A stretch of 59,056 nt of DNA from an uncultured Bacilli bacterium (GCA_947598285.1 CANQFE010000001.1:77705-136760), one strand, 5' to 3'; counted from the first letter of the stretch, positions 36,097 to 46,704 are shown. Numbers and translations: made by a program. The notes: generated from the sequence alone by a model not told the origin.

Positions 36097-37269
36097 ATGC
36101 AAATAACTGAATCATTTGAATTGCATGACACATTAAACCCAAAGATATGGGATGGCAATATATTAAAATCAGATGTTGAAGAAGCATTAATAAAAATAGT
36201 ATCTGAATATATATCAACATCAGAGGTTATTACGGAAAACGACGTAATAGATGTTAATCTAGTTGGAAGCAATGCAAGTTATAATTATACAGAAGAATCT
36301 GATTTAGATGTACACATTGTAGTTAACATGGAAAATATATCATGTGATCCAGAATTAGTACAAATAGCGTGTAATTCGGAAAAATCTTCATTTAATAAAA
36401 ATTATGATTTATCCATCAAAGGAATACAAGTCGAATTATATGTAGAAGACGTTAAAGCATCCACTGAATCTAATGGAATATATTCCTTATTTAAAAAAGA
36501 ATGGATTAAATTTCCAACGAAGATAGAAAATATAGACTATAGTAAAGATCAGAATTTTATTAACGAATTAACTGAATATAAAAATAGAATTGAAAATATC
36601 TTATCTACATCTTCCAGGGCAATAGACATACAAGACGAAATAAATAATTTATATAATATGAGAAGAGAATCTATAATGACCGAAGGTGAATATGGATTTG
36701 GTAATCAATTATTTAAAGAAATAAGAAGTTTAGGTTTATTAGATTCTTTAAAGAATAAGAAATATGAATTATCAAGTAAAGAATTATCGTTGGAATCAAA
36801 GAAATTAGGAGAACATATAATGAAGAAATATAGAATTAATTATCTATTGAAAGAGGATTATCATTATAGTATCATAGATTCGGATAATCCTGATACTGCG
36901 GTTAATGATGTTGTTAATTATTTTACCCCGGAAGATAATTGTAAAATATTAAGTGTTGAAGAATGTAATAATCAAGGACCACAAGAAGGTCCTGATGCTG
37001 GATTGTCAAATTTACTTATTACATCTATCAATGATGAATGGACTACAATTTCATCATATAATGATTTAGTAATTTCTGCTCGTGCAGAAGGAAGAGAAGA
37101 TATTGCTAAAATTATTGAAGATATTACCAATGAAGAAGTAAACCATGTTGGCATGTTACAAACTGCGTTGAAATTAGTATCTCCAAATGTAAGTAACGTA
37201 CAAGACGGAGAACAAGAAGCAACAGAGATTATTAATCAAGAAAATACACAAGAAGCTTCAAGTATATAA
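36097..37269 (+). CDS. nucleotidyltransferase-fold protein with C-terminal ferritin-like helical segment
   Basis: VGSNASYNYTEESDLDVHI NTase motif; ISSYNDLVISARAEGREDIAKIIEDITNEEVNHVGML. Confidence 0.72.
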   Translation: MQITESFELHDTLNPKIWDGNILKSDVEEALIKIVSEYISTSEVITENDVIDVNLVGSNASYNYTEESDLDVHIVVNMENISCDPELVQIACNSEKSSFNKNYDLSIKGIQVELYVEDVKASTESNGIYSLFKKEWIKFPTKIENIDYSKDQNFINELTEYKNRIENILSTSSRAIDIQDEINNLYNMRRESIMTEGEYGFGNQLFKEIRSLGLLDSLKNKKYELSSKELSLESKKLGEHIMKKYRINYLLKEDYHYSIIDSDNPDTAVNDVVNYFTPEDNCKILSVEECNNQGPQEGPDAGLSNLLITSINDEWTTISSYNDLVISARAEGREDIAKIIEDITNEEVNHVGMLQTALKLVSPNVSNVQDGEQEATEIINQENTQEASSI

Positions 37270-37288
37270 TAAGATAAATAAAAATTAG

Positions 37289-37317
37289 TTGTCTTTTTTC
37301 ATATTTTTTATTATTCT
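37289..37317 (+). promoter_or_regulatory. promoter TTGTCT-N17-TATTCT
   Basis: family spacing. Confidence 0.6.
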
Positions 37318-37349
37318 ATATATAAGAAAGAATAGGAGGGTACATAAAC

Positions 37350-38714
37350 ATGCGATTTAATAAAGGGCAAGTTGAAATTAAAATTCCTAGAACTCTTAAT
37401 GAACATGTTGTTAATAGAACTCTTAATGAGGATGATTTTAATGACGGATTTCATATTGTTGAGAAGACTTGGAATGAAGTATGTAACAAACTAAAAGATA
37501 TGGGATATGTTGTTGATAGTGCATATTCAGTAAATCTTCCCGCGGAGAAATTTGCTATTGCATATAAAGATAACGATATTAACCAAGCTTATCGTATTCC
37601 TTTTAGTGTATATCATGATGGTGATATTGAAGTATTAGAAAAGTATATTAGAAAAGAACGTCTAACCGAGGATAAACTAAAACTTGATACAAGTTATGCT
37701 CAAGATGGTTATTGGTTTTTTGGTAAGCATGGACTTGGTCCTGGACTTATTCCAAAGGATTGCGAAGTATTAGAATGGATTGATGTAGATAATGGTACAT
37801 ATTTTAGGTTGAATCGATTCCTTACCACTTCAGAGCTTCGTGAGTATGAAATTAAAGAACAAACTCCTCCTTCTGATGTACTAGAAAAGAGAATGAAAGA
37901 AAGTTGGATAATTACCCGTAGTAAGAATAAAATATTAGAATCGTATTCTAAAAGAGACCTTAAAAAGATTTGTGAAGACACTGAATATAATCTTGGTATT
38001 TTACTTATGGAATATGCTTCAAAAAAGCCATTCGTAAAACAGCTTACTGAATCAATTGATATAAATAGTTTACATTCAGCATATGATACAATCAGTAAAT
38101 TAAGTAAACGGTTTAATCAATTACTTAATGAAGCAACTGCAACAATAGCAGTAGACAAAATTGCAGGAATTCCAATTAATAAAGTTAAGGCAATTAAAGT
38201 TGAAGGCGAAGATTTATATAAGGTCATAAGTGTAGATAGTGAGAATCAGGAATTTGAGGTTGAAGATTCAGATAAGGAAATATCCCATTTCAGTTTCGGC
38301 TTTGTTGCCGATGGTGTAAATGATGGGGACATGCAATTACTTCAAATCTATCGTCCAGAAAAAGGTCACAGGTTTACAGATGATGAGTTTCTTATTAATC
38401 AAGTAGATAAGAGTAACAAACATGACATGTTATTTTTACAAGTATATGACACCTTAGCACAAGGCTTATACAAAGGGAATCCAAAGGATCCAAAGAACGA
38501 TTGGATTGGAGCAAATCTTGGACATCGCATTAAACGTTATGACGAAATAAGTACCAATTATGACGGTAATATCGTCATAAGAGATAATTCAGAAAAAGGA
38601 TTAAAATCAGCAATTGAAGTTGCCAATCACTTCGGACTAAAGTATAATGGTCCACGAAAAGTTTCACATTATCCAGACGGAAAAGATTGGGTATTAACAA
38701 TTTACATAGAGTAA
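37350..38714 (+). CDS. hypothetical protein
   Basis: ORF with AGGAGG SD. Confidence 0.7.
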   Translation: MRFNKGQVEIKIPRTLNEHVVNRTLNEDDFNDGFHIVEKTWNEVCNKLKDMGYVVDSAYSVNLPAEKFAIAYKDNDINQAYRIPFSVYHDGDIEVLEKYIRKERLTEDKLKLDTSYAQDGYWFFGKHGLGPGLIPKDCEVLEWIDVDNGTYFRLNRFLTTSELREYEIKEQTPPSDVLEKRMKESWIITRSKNKILESYSKRDLKKICEDTEYNLGILLMEYASKKPFVKQLTESIDINSLHSAYDTISKLSKRFNQLLNEATATIAVDKIAGIPINKVKAIKVEGEDLYKVISVDSENQEFEVEDSDKEISHFSFGFVADGVNDGDMQLLQIYRPEKGHRFTDDEFLINQVDKSNKHDMLFLQVYDTLAQGLYKGNPKDPKNDWIGANLGHRIKRYDEISTNYDGNIVIRDNSEKGLKSAIEVANHFGLKYNGPRKVSHYPDGKDWVLTIYIE

Positions 38715-38728
38715 AATATAATTAGAAA

Positions 38729-38762
38729 AAAATAGTGGGCTTTTGCCCACTATTTTTATTTT
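38729..38762 (+). terminator. rho-independent terminator
   Basis: aaaatagtgggc-tttt-gcccactatttt. Confidence 0.93.
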
Positions 38763-38835
38763 TAGTATCATTTTTTCAAATATGTAAATATCTTGTATAT
38801 AATATTATAAAGTTTAAACGAAAGGGGTTGTTTTT

Positions 38836-39639
38836 ATGTCGATGTTTAAAAATTATGGTGACGATTCGTATCCTGCATATAATCTAACGCCAATAAGAAA
38901 AATACCAGAAATTCAAACGAATTTTAAAACACCTCTTTATATAAAAGATAAGAATCATAATATAAATAGATTTTATTGGGTAGAGGGCGAAAAGTTTACT
39001 TTAAAACTTAATCTTCAACATCAAGTACACGTTCCTCAACAATCTATTATTTTTTATGGTAATGAAGAACCTAATGCTGTAACTGTTGGGCATATTGGAC
39101 AAAAATGTTATAACTTTTCTAAATACATTTCTTGGACATGTCAGAATATAACCACTAATGGTTATATTTGGGTACAAGATGTGGAATTTACTTATTTACC
39201 GTATGGTGGTGACGTAATAGATGTCGCTGTGCCGATGACAGATAAAACATTAAAAATTGTATTTCTAAATTTTCGTCGTGAAGTAATATATGAATATACA
39301 TGCGTTAATAATAATTCAATTAGCATTACTATTAACAATGAGGATACACCAGAGTTAAGACAGGGGCAATATTTTATTGACGTATTTGTAGCAGATTCAT
39401 CTTCATATTTCGTAACAGAATATGATGTAACAATTCTTAGTAAATTAAGTAAATTAAAATATAATACCACTACTGGAACATATTATATATTTAATAATTC
39501 TATTCAGACACAAGGTGATGTAATTGTTTGGGAGCCAATTCAAAAATCAGACATACAAGATTCTGAATGGCAACAATTAAATAACGACATATATATTGAT
39601 ATTTCATCAATAGTTCCAAATAACTGGTTTACTATATAA
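38836..39639 (+). CDS. putative tail/baseplate structural protein
   Basis: beta-rich, start of fibre block. Confidence 0.5.
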   Translation: MSMFKNYGDDSYPAYNLTPIRKIPEIQTNFKTPLYIKDKNHNINRFYWVEGEKFTLKLNLQHQVHVPQQSIIFYGNEEPNAVTVGHIGQKCYNFSKYISWTCQNITTNGYIWVQDVEFTYLPYGGDVIDVAVPMTDKTLKIVFLNFRREVIYEYTCVNNNSISITINNEDTPELRQGQYFIDVFVADSSSYFVTEYDVTILSKLSKLKYNTTTGTYYIFNNSIQTQGDVIVWEPIQKSDIQDSEWQQLNNDIYIDISSIVPNNWFTI

Positions 39640-39656
39640 TAAAGAGGTAAAATTAA

Positions 39657-40160
39657 ATGTTTTGTAAAGTTAAGAAAAATATATTTACAATAGATCGTGG
39701 AGATACATTTGAATTTCCTCTTGACATATATGAAGGTTCGGATTTTACTTGTTCTAAATATTATCTTAAACCAGGTGATAATATATATGTTGCAATTTTG
39801 CAACCACATGAAAGTTTCGAAAACGCTATTATTAGAAAAAAACTTGATATAAATTCTGATACAGACGAAAATGGGAATCCATTATTTATATTAGAATCTC
39901 TTGATACAGAATATTTATTAGTTGGTAAATATTTCATTACCGCTAAACTCGAACAAACGTTTGGCAGTAGAACAGTAATTAGCACAATACTTCCAATGAA
40001 AGAATTCTTTATTACAGGGACAAATAAACATGTAGATAGTAAAAATATTATTACAAATACCACTAGTGTTATTAATAATAACGAATCGATATGGGAATCT
40101 CTTAATGGAGATAACGGTAGTGGTAACAATGATGATATGTATGTTTGGGAAAAAATTTAA
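39657..40160 (+). CDS. putative tail/baseplate structural protein
   Basis: beta-rich, N-terminal VKKNIFTIDRGDTFEFPLDI. Confidence 0.5.
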   Translation: MFCKVKKNIFTIDRGDTFEFPLDIYEGSDFTCSKYYLKPGDNIYVAILQPHESFENAIIRKKLDINSDTDENGNPLFILESLDTEYLLVGKYFITAKLEQTFGSRTVISTILPMKEFFITGTNKHVDSKNIITNTTSVINNNESIWESLNGDNGSGNNDDMYVWEKI

Positions 40161-40175
40161 CGAGGATTAGAATAA

Positions 40176-41420
40176 ATGACAGAGGGCATCAAACAAAAGT
40201 TTAATGAACTGTTACAAGAGCTTGTAGACATTATTAATTTAGAAGATGAATCTCACTCTGTACAAAACCCACTTAACCCAGCTAATAAGGATAGTATATC
40301 ATTTGATGATGCAGGAGCATTTCTAAATTATAACCAAGAAAATAGAACACAACCAATTAACTGGATAAATAATCAAACACGTTTAAATGAGTTTAATATG
40401 AACACATTAGTGTCATATATTGCTCAATATGCTAACTGGGCTACGGAACGTGGCGTTAGATATTACGCACGTACTGCAATAGAACCAGTTATTGAAGATC
40501 TAATTCGCCATTCTGCTGGGTGGACGGAAGATTCCACTTTAGATATTCAAACTTCCGGTGAAATCTTTAATGACTATAATAATAGCACGGCAACTGGTGC
40601 TTATTCCGCTGTGTTTGGAGAAAACAACCACGCAGATGGAGAGCATCAATTTGTACTTGGTAAATTTAATGTATCAGATAAAGATGCCGTCTATATTATT
40701 GGATGGGGCGAAAGCAATGAAAGCAGAAAAAACATTTTTGTTATAAACAAAAATGGCGATCTTAAACTTGCCGGTTCTTTAACTCTTGACGGAGATTTAA
40801 TATTAACAAAAGGAACTGTTGACGTACAAAAAGGTGATGTTAATATTGATGAAGGTAATTTAACAGTTGCTAAAGGCGATATTAATGTTCCTAAACCACC
40901 AACAAAAGATCAACACGCTGTAAACAAATTATATGTTGATACAGAAGTTTCAAGGCTAAAACAACTAAACCAATGGATTGGTAGTCTAGATGTCACTTCT
41001 GCTCAATATGATCTAGCAAATAAAAATGCTAAATTAAAACCTCTATTAACACAGTTTGTTAAGACAACTTCGAAAGCAAAAAGAGATCCACGTAATGGAG
41101 ATTTAGTAACAGTAGTTATTACTGATAAAACTGCAACTGATCCACAGTATCCTGAAATTTGGATCTTCTTAGAAACCGATCCCTATAATACCTCTACACA
41201 TGCTGGAGATTGGGAATTTTATAGTTCTCAACAATCTTTGTTAAATGCGTCAAAAAATGTTAAAGGTTTAGTACAAGTTGGTGATAATATTACCGTTTCA
41301 GATGGTATTATTTCCATTCCTCTTGCTAATGGTTCAATGGCTGGAGTAGTTAAGGCTGGAGAGAATGTAACGATTGAGAAGGGCATCATATCCTCTTATC
41401 AATACTGGGGAGATTTTTAA
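40176..41420 (+). CDS. tail fibre/spike-like protein
   Basis: TGAYSAVFGENNHADGEHQFVLGKFNV head-type repeat; LTLDGDL... shaft. Confidence 0.65.
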   Translation: MTEGIKQKFNELLQELVDIINLEDESHSVQNPLNPANKDSISFDDAGAFLNYNQENRTQPINWINNQTRLNEFNMNTLVSYIAQYANWATERGVRYYARTAIEPVIEDLIRHSAGWTEDSTLDIQTSGEIFNDYNNSTATGAYSAVFGENNHADGEHQFVLGKFNVSDKDAVYIIGWGESNESRKNIFVINKNGDLKLAGSLTLDGDLILTKGTVDVQKGDVNIDEGNLTVAKGDINVPKPPTKDQHAVNKLYVDTEVSRLKQLNQWIGSLDVTSAQYDLANKNAKLKPLLTQFVKTTSKAKRDPRNGDLVTVVITDKTATDPQYPEIWIFLETDPYNTSTHAGDWEFYSSQQSLLNASKNVKGLVQVGDNITVSDGIISIPLANGSMAGVVKAGENVTIEKGIISSYQYWGDF

Positions 41421-41440
41421 ATCGAAAGGACTAGTAGAAT

Positions 41441-43045
41441 ATGGCAAATAAAAACACGGTTTTATTTAAGTATGGTAATCAAGCTGCTTATGATGCATTA
41501 AAAAATAGTGTTGGCTATGATAGTAATGCTTTATATTTCATTGAAGACACCAATCGCCTGTATAAAGGCGCTGTCTTAATGTCAAAGCCTTATTTAATCG
41601 TTGAAGCTGTACCTCAACCAGACACAGCACTTGAAGATGTATTTTATCTTGTTGTAAAAGATGATAAAGCAACAATTCATTTTAAAAATGAGGATAGTAT
41701 TATCTCTATTGAAAGTGATTCAATTGAAGCCGGTTCGGTTACAATGGATTCACTTTCTCCAGATGCTCTTGCTTCAACCATTGGAGAGGAGACGTCTTCG
41801 GAGAATGCGAAACTTGTTACCGATGATGTTGTAAAAAAATATGTAGAAGCAAATAATGAAACTATAAAATCAGACATTGAGACTGATCTTAAAGATAGCG
41901 TTGTTCAGCAAGTAACTGAAAAGATTCAAAACGATTTAAAAGAATATGACAAGGCTTTTGTAAATGTAGCCGTAGGTGAATCTTCTAATCAGGAAGCCGA
42001 TAAAATTGGATTACATTTTTCAACTAAAGACGGGCAAGAAGTAGTTGTTGACCTTGATAAAGAAAAGTTCTTAAATAGTGCAAAACTAAAAGACGATGGT
42101 AAAACATTAGAGTTAACAATGACTAATGGAGATACAGTCGATGTTAGCCTTGCAGAAATGGTTGCGGATGCTTCAACAGTTAAAACCACCGATAAGATTA
42201 AACTTACTACCTCTTGGGGTAATTTAGCTGTTGGTTCTGAAATTGCATCTGATACTTCTCTTCAGCAATTATTAATTGATGCATTATCAAAAGATATCGA
42301 TCCTATAGCAACACTTCCAACTGCTACTATTACGTTAACAAATGCAGGTGCAAAAGAAGTTGGAACAAATATTACTCCTGCATATAGTGTAAAATATACT
42401 GATGGTAAATATAGTGTAACAATAGATAGTGAAAGTGCCGTTAATGCTGGTTGTACAGCCACCACATATCATGTCACTGACACTAAATCAAATTCAGCAA
42501 GTGAAGCATCTGGTACGTTACCTTCCTTCCAAGTTACTGATGATATGGATCCTTATAAGGTATCCGTAACAGTTGATTATTCAAAAGGCAATGATGCTTA
42601 TTCTTATCTTGGTACCAAGAAAGACGATGTTACTATTGCAGCAGGCACAACTACACAAGCTACAGCATCTGGAACAATTACTGGCTACAGAGGTTGGTTT
42701 TGGGGCTATAAATTATCGGGTGATACAATTATTTCTGATGTACCTATAATTACTGGTGAGCAAGTTCGTGCTCTTGGTAATGTTGGAACTTCACTTCCTA
42801 CTTCCGCAATTACACTTCCTAAGAATTGTCAAGAAGTATTTTTCGCAATACCTAAGAATAAGAAGACTGGTACCCTTAAAGTATTAAATAGTGCCAACCA
42901 AGCTCCTTTCGGGGATGGACAAAAGATTACCGGTGTACAAGTTGAAGGTGCTGAAGGATATACAGCCGTAGAATATGATGTATATTATATTCATAATGGT
43001 GGTGGAGCACCTGATGAAGCAAAATATACCGTAACAATTTCTTAA
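41441..43045 (+). CDS. tail fibre-like protein
   Basis: N-terminal LFKYGNQAAYDALKN module shared with 43490 gene. Confidence 0.6.
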   Translation: MANKNTVLFKYGNQAAYDALKNSVGYDSNALYFIEDTNRLYKGAVLMSKPYLIVEAVPQPDTALEDVFYLVVKDDKATIHFKNEDSIISIESDSIEAGSVTMDSLSPDALASTIGEETSSENAKLVTDDVVKKYVEANNETIKSDIETDLKDSVVQQVTEKIQNDLKEYDKAFVNVAVGESSNQEADKIGLHFSTKDGQEVVVDLDKEKFLNSAKLKDDGKTLELTMTNGDTVDVSLAEMVADASTVKTTDKIKLTTSWGNLAVGSEIASDTSLQQLLIDALSKDIDPIATLPTATITLTNAGAKEVGTNITPAYSVKYTDGKYSVTIDSESAVNAGCTATTYHVTDTKSNSASEASGTLPSFQVTDDMDPYKVSVTVDYSKGNDAYSYLGTKKDDVTIAAGTTTQATASGTITGYRGWFWGYKLSGDTIISDVPIITGEQVRALGNVGTSLPTSAITLPKNCQEVFFAIPKNKKTGTLKVLNSANQAPFGDGQKITGVQVEGAEGYTAVEYDVYYIHNGGGAPDEAKYTVTIS

Positions 43046-43076
43046 TAAGAAGATACAGAAAGGAGATAATAAATTT

Positions 43077-43373
43077 ATGGCTACTAAAAGAACTGATTTA
43101 TTTAATTATCTAGAGACAGAAGGTAAAGCCGTTTGGGGTGTAGGTGTGCCTATTCAACGCTTGAATGGTCTACCTCTTGATAAATACTCTGTATTTTCAA
43201 GCGTTGAGAAACTAGACGAATATATTGCAGGCAATTTTGCATATCCAGGACAGCTTGTAGCGGTTGTTAACGATAGTTCTACTATCGCATATATTATCAC
43301 TGCAGATGGACAGAAACAAGCGTTAGCTAGTTCTGATTCCGCTATTACATGGGAAGCAATTGCGTCTGACTAA
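43077..43373 (+). CDS. small structural-block protein
   Basis: ORF with AAAGGAG SD. Confidence 0.6.
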   Translation: MATKRTDLFNYLETEGKAVWGVGVPIQRLNGLPLDKYSVFSSVEKLDEYIAGNFAYPGQLVAVVNDSSTIAYIITADGQKQALASSDSAITWEAIASD

Positions 43374-43382
43374 TAAGATGTG

Positions 43383-43413
43383 CAATGGAGGGAGATTCTA
43401 ACTCCCTCCATTG
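43383..43413 (+). terminator. 12-bp perfect hairpin (caatggagggag/ctccctccattg)
   Basis: inverted repeat directly after CDS, weak T-run. Confidence 0.65.
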
Positions 43414-43489
43414 TTAAAAAGTAACGAATAACAATAAAATTAACTTGTATAAATAATACGATAATGCTAATAAGGAGGTAATGATTAAA

Positions 43490-43954
43490 ATGCCACAAGC
43501 TGGTAGCATTGTTGAATTCAAATACGGTAATCAAGCTGCTTACGACACTTGTGTAAAGAATAATAATGTCTTATATTTTTGTTCTGATTCCAGAAGATTC
43601 TTTGTGGGCTCGGAAGAATATACAAGAACAGTAAAACAATATACTAAATTACCGATTGAAAATATTTCTCCTAATACACTTTGTGTGATAAGTGGAGAAA
43701 ATGATCTTAAAGAGTTATATGTTACTTACGATGGAATTGATTGGGATTTATTATCAATTTTACCTCCAAAAGTTTATAATGGAATTATTGGAGATAACAG
43801 TAGCAATCTCGAGCCAAAGTTTGGTGAAAACATTCATATTCCAAAAATTAAATTTGGAGAAAAAGGTTATATTGAAGAGGTAGAAGATCAGGAAGTAAAA
43901 CTTCCTACTATTCAATATATTGACATAGAGGAAGCATTAGATTTTAAAGTATAA
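43490..43954 (+). CDS. structural-block protein
   Basis: EFKYGNQAAYDTC module; start 43490 by SD spacing. Confidence 0.6.
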   Translation: MPQAGSIVEFKYGNQAAYDTCVKNNNVLYFCSDSRRFFVGSEEYTRTVKQYTKLPIENISPNTLCVISGENDLKELYVTYDGIDWDLLSILPPKVYNGIIGDNSSNLEPKFGENIHIPKIKFGEKGYIEEVEDQEVKLPTIQYIDIEEALDFKV

Positions 43955-43975
43955 AAATAAGAAAGGAATCATATA

Positions 43976-45013
43976 ATGGCAGATATTAGTAAAATAAAAT
44001 TAGGTGGCGTTGATTATACAATAAAAGATGCTACTGCTCGTTCGTTAATTAATAGTTTAGGCTCACCAATGCACTTTGTAGGTGTTTCTGAAGTTGCAAT
44101 TACAGATGGTAGTACATCTGGATTAAATGCAGACGAAGAATCGTATTCAGGTAAGTCAGGGGATGTATGCACTTATAATACTAAAGAATTCATCTGGGAT
44201 GGTGAAAACTGGGTAGAGCTTGGTGATCTTGGTTCACTTGGCAAGCTTGCATATTCAGATACGGCATCGGTTAGTTACACTCCTGCTGGTACGATTACTG
44301 TTAATTACACACCGGCTGGTACAATTAGTGGTAGTGTAACTCCTGCTGGTACAATTAGTGGTACTGCAGTTAGTTTAACTGATGTTAGTGTCGAATCCAC
44401 ATTTTCAGGTGGTTCAGTTTCAGTTAGTGGTACTGGAGAAATAGCTGGTGATGTAACGTCAAGTTTCACCGGTAATCCAGGAGCTGTTTCAGTTTCTGGT
44501 ACTCCTGCTGGTACAGTTACTATTACACCTACGAGCACAGATGCTCTTACTGCCGCATCCGTTAAATCTGCTACTGCAACATTTTCAGGAACAACAACTG
44601 CAATGTTAGCCAGTTATGCAAGCGATACAGAAACATTAAGTTTCTCAACCGGCGCAGTTAGTGGTACAGTAACCCCTACGGTAACATTAAATACGTCAAC
44701 TGATTCTTTCATGACTGGGGCAACAGCTAAGTTTGCTGGAACAACACTGACCTCTTCTGGTAGTTTTACACCAAGTGGTAGTGTTTCTTCAACATTCACA
44801 GGAGAAGACGTAGAGATAACTTCTACAGGTTCCGTTACTGGTACAATTGAAAATGCAGTTACACAGCCTACAGTAACTGTTACTCAAGGTACATTTAAAG
44901 GTTCATCAAGTGCAATTACCGCTGCATTTACAGGCACGAAAGCCGGAACAAATATTGCAACATTTGCAGGAACAGGAACTAAGATTACTGTTTCCCCTGA
45001 TTCAAAAGTATAA
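43976..45013 (+). CDS. repetitive Gly/Thr/Ser-rich phage structural protein
   Basis: YTPAGTI..SGSVTPAGTISGT repeats; N-term MADISKIKLGGVDYTIKDATAR. Confidence 0.75.
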   Translation: MADISKIKLGGVDYTIKDATARSLINSLGSPMHFVGVSEVAITDGSTSGLNADEESYSGKSGDVCTYNTKEFIWDGENWVELGDLGSLGKLAYSDTASVSYTPAGTITVNYTPAGTISGSVTPAGTISGTAVSLTDVSVESTFSGGSVSVSGTGEIAGDVTSSFTGNPGAVSVSGTPAGTVTITPTSTDALTAASVKSATATFSGTTTAMLASYASDTETLSFSTGAVSGTVTPTVTLNTSTDSFMTGATAKFAGTTLTSSGSFTPSGSVSSTFTGEDVEITSTGSVTGTIENAVTQPTVTVTQGTFKGSSSAITAAFTGTKAGTNIATFAGTGTKITVSPDSKV

Positions 45014-45073
45014 AAATATAAATAAATTGTAATTGATATCTTATCAATTCTATTATAAATAAGAGGTAACTTA

Positions 45074-45481
45074 ATGGCTACGATTAGTCAAATTAAAGTT
45101 GGTAATACTACTTACGATATAAAAGATAATAGTGTAACCCCTGTTCCAATAAGTTCTGGTTTATGTACGATATATATTACTGGAAATCCATGTGATTCTA
45201 CGTATTATAAGATTGGAAAAATAGTTATAATACAAGGCTGTTCTGTAGTACACAATATTCCGTGGAGTTCACAATCCGGAATCAGAGAGTATTACGATGT
45301 AGCTGGAATGCCATTTGTCGCATATAATAAGTACGGTGTTGTTGGAGTAGCTAGAGGAATGGAAACTGATACAGTTGCAATTGTATCAGAAGACACGGCC
45401 ACATTTCGTTTGGTGCCAACAAAAGACGGATCGTCTGGTGAGACCGTTGAATTTATGTTATGTTATGAAGCCGACTCATAA
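45074..45481 (+). CDS. structural-block protein
   Basis: N-terminal module MATISQIKVGNTTYDIKD shared with flanking genes. Confidence 0.65.
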   Translation: MATISQIKVGNTTYDIKDNSVTPVPISSGLCTIYITGNPCDSTYYKIGKIVIIQGCSVVHNIPWSSQSGIREYYDVAGMPFVAYNKYGVVGVARGMETDTVAIVSEDTATFRLVPTKDGSSGETVEFMLCYEADS

Positions 45482-45497
45482 TTAGGAGTATACATAC

Positions 45498-46220
45498 GTG
45501 TTAAAGTTTATAGTAGATAATAATATTGTAACTCTCATTAGACAAGATGGTTCTAATTGGAGAGGTTGTTATGAAAATAGTGCTCGCGGTAGAGAAATTA
45601 TAAAACGGTTTTTTGACAACGGAGAGGAAATCGTTAAAACCGTAATGGTTCCTAATCCTGATAAAGGTGAAGATAGGCCAGAAGAAATAGAATCAACTGT
45701 TCCAGTAACTTGGGATGATATACTTGAAATTTGGGGAGATACGCCTACCGTAATTTTCCCTGAAGTGCCATTTAAACAACTTGTGGAAGATAAGCAACAA
45801 CAAATTAAGCACTGGTGTGAAGATAAGATTATTAGTGGTATTGATATTGATCTTGGTTTAAAGGATGATCATGACAGTCCTCTTGGAAGTTTACATTATT
45901 CTCTCACAGAGAGACATCAAATGGATATGAGAGACTTAGCAAGCATCATTCAAGCTGGTGCCACTAGTGTAACTTGGAGAGATGATTCAAGAGTATCCCA
46001 TATGGTTTATACTGCTGAACAATTTATGAAATTATATCAAGCTGCTACTGCTTATATATTTAATTGTAGATTCCGTTCTGATGGTCTTGAAGAATTACTA
46101 TTTTCATATACAGAAAATGACAGAAACAAAGTAAAGGCATTAACTTGGGACACTGAATTACCTAAAGAAATTCAAGATAAAATTAACTCATTGCTTGGTA
46201 CTATGAATATAAGTGAGTAA
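45498..46220 (+). CDS. hypothetical structural-block protein
   Basis: ORF, GTG start; DUF4376-like tail region (tentative). Confidence 0.55.
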   Translation: MLKFIVDNNIVTLIRQDGSNWRGCYENSARGREIIKRFFDNGEEIVKTVMVPNPDKGEDRPEEIESTVPVTWDDILEIWGDTPTVIFPEVPFKQLVEDKQQQIKHWCEDKIISGIDIDLGLKDDHDSPLGSLHYSLTERHQMDMRDLASIIQAGATSVTWRDDSRVSHMVYTAEQFMKLYQAATAYIFNCRFRSDGLEELLFSYTENDRNKVKALTWDTELPKEIQDKINSLLGTMNISE

Positions 46221-46228
46221 GATACTCT

Positions 46229-46687
46229 ATGAAAAAGATATATAAAATTTTGGTTTTATGGTTTCTAATTGGAACTATTTACTACGCTCTTGAAGGAATT
46301 TGGCACATTCGATCCGGTGGTTATGCTAATATAGTTATGTTACCAATTGGTGGTTTATGTGGAATTTGTATTGGGTCAATAAATCAAATACCAAAATTTT
46401 ATAATTTAAAGATTATATTTCAATGTTTAATTAGTACCATAATTGTCTTATCCATTGAATTTATTTCAGGATGTATATTAAATATTTGGTTACAACTTAA
46501 TATCTGGAATTATTCAAATTATGCATTTAACATATTGGGACAAATTTGTTTACCTTATGGATTATTATGGTTTATAATTAGTCCATTTGCAATTTGGTTA
46601 GAAGACGTATTAAGATATAAATTTTGGAGAGAAGGAGAATATTATTCACTTCTCTCCATATATAAAGATTTATTCACACTCAAATAA
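46229..46687 (+). CDS. putative ABC-transporter type IV/CmpB-like (PF06541-type) membrane protein
   Basis: 4 TM; WNYSNYAFNILGQICLPYGLLWF signature. Confidence 0.72.
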   Translation: MKKIYKILVLWFLIGTIYYALEGIWHIRSGGYANIVMLPIGGLCGICIGSINQIPKFYNLKIIFQCLISTIIVLSIEFISGCILNIWLQLNIWNYSNYAFNILGQICLPYGLLWFIISPFAIWLEDVLRYKFWREGEYYSLLSIYKDLFTLK

Positions 46688-46704
46688 GAGGGATTGGTAT
46701 AAAT

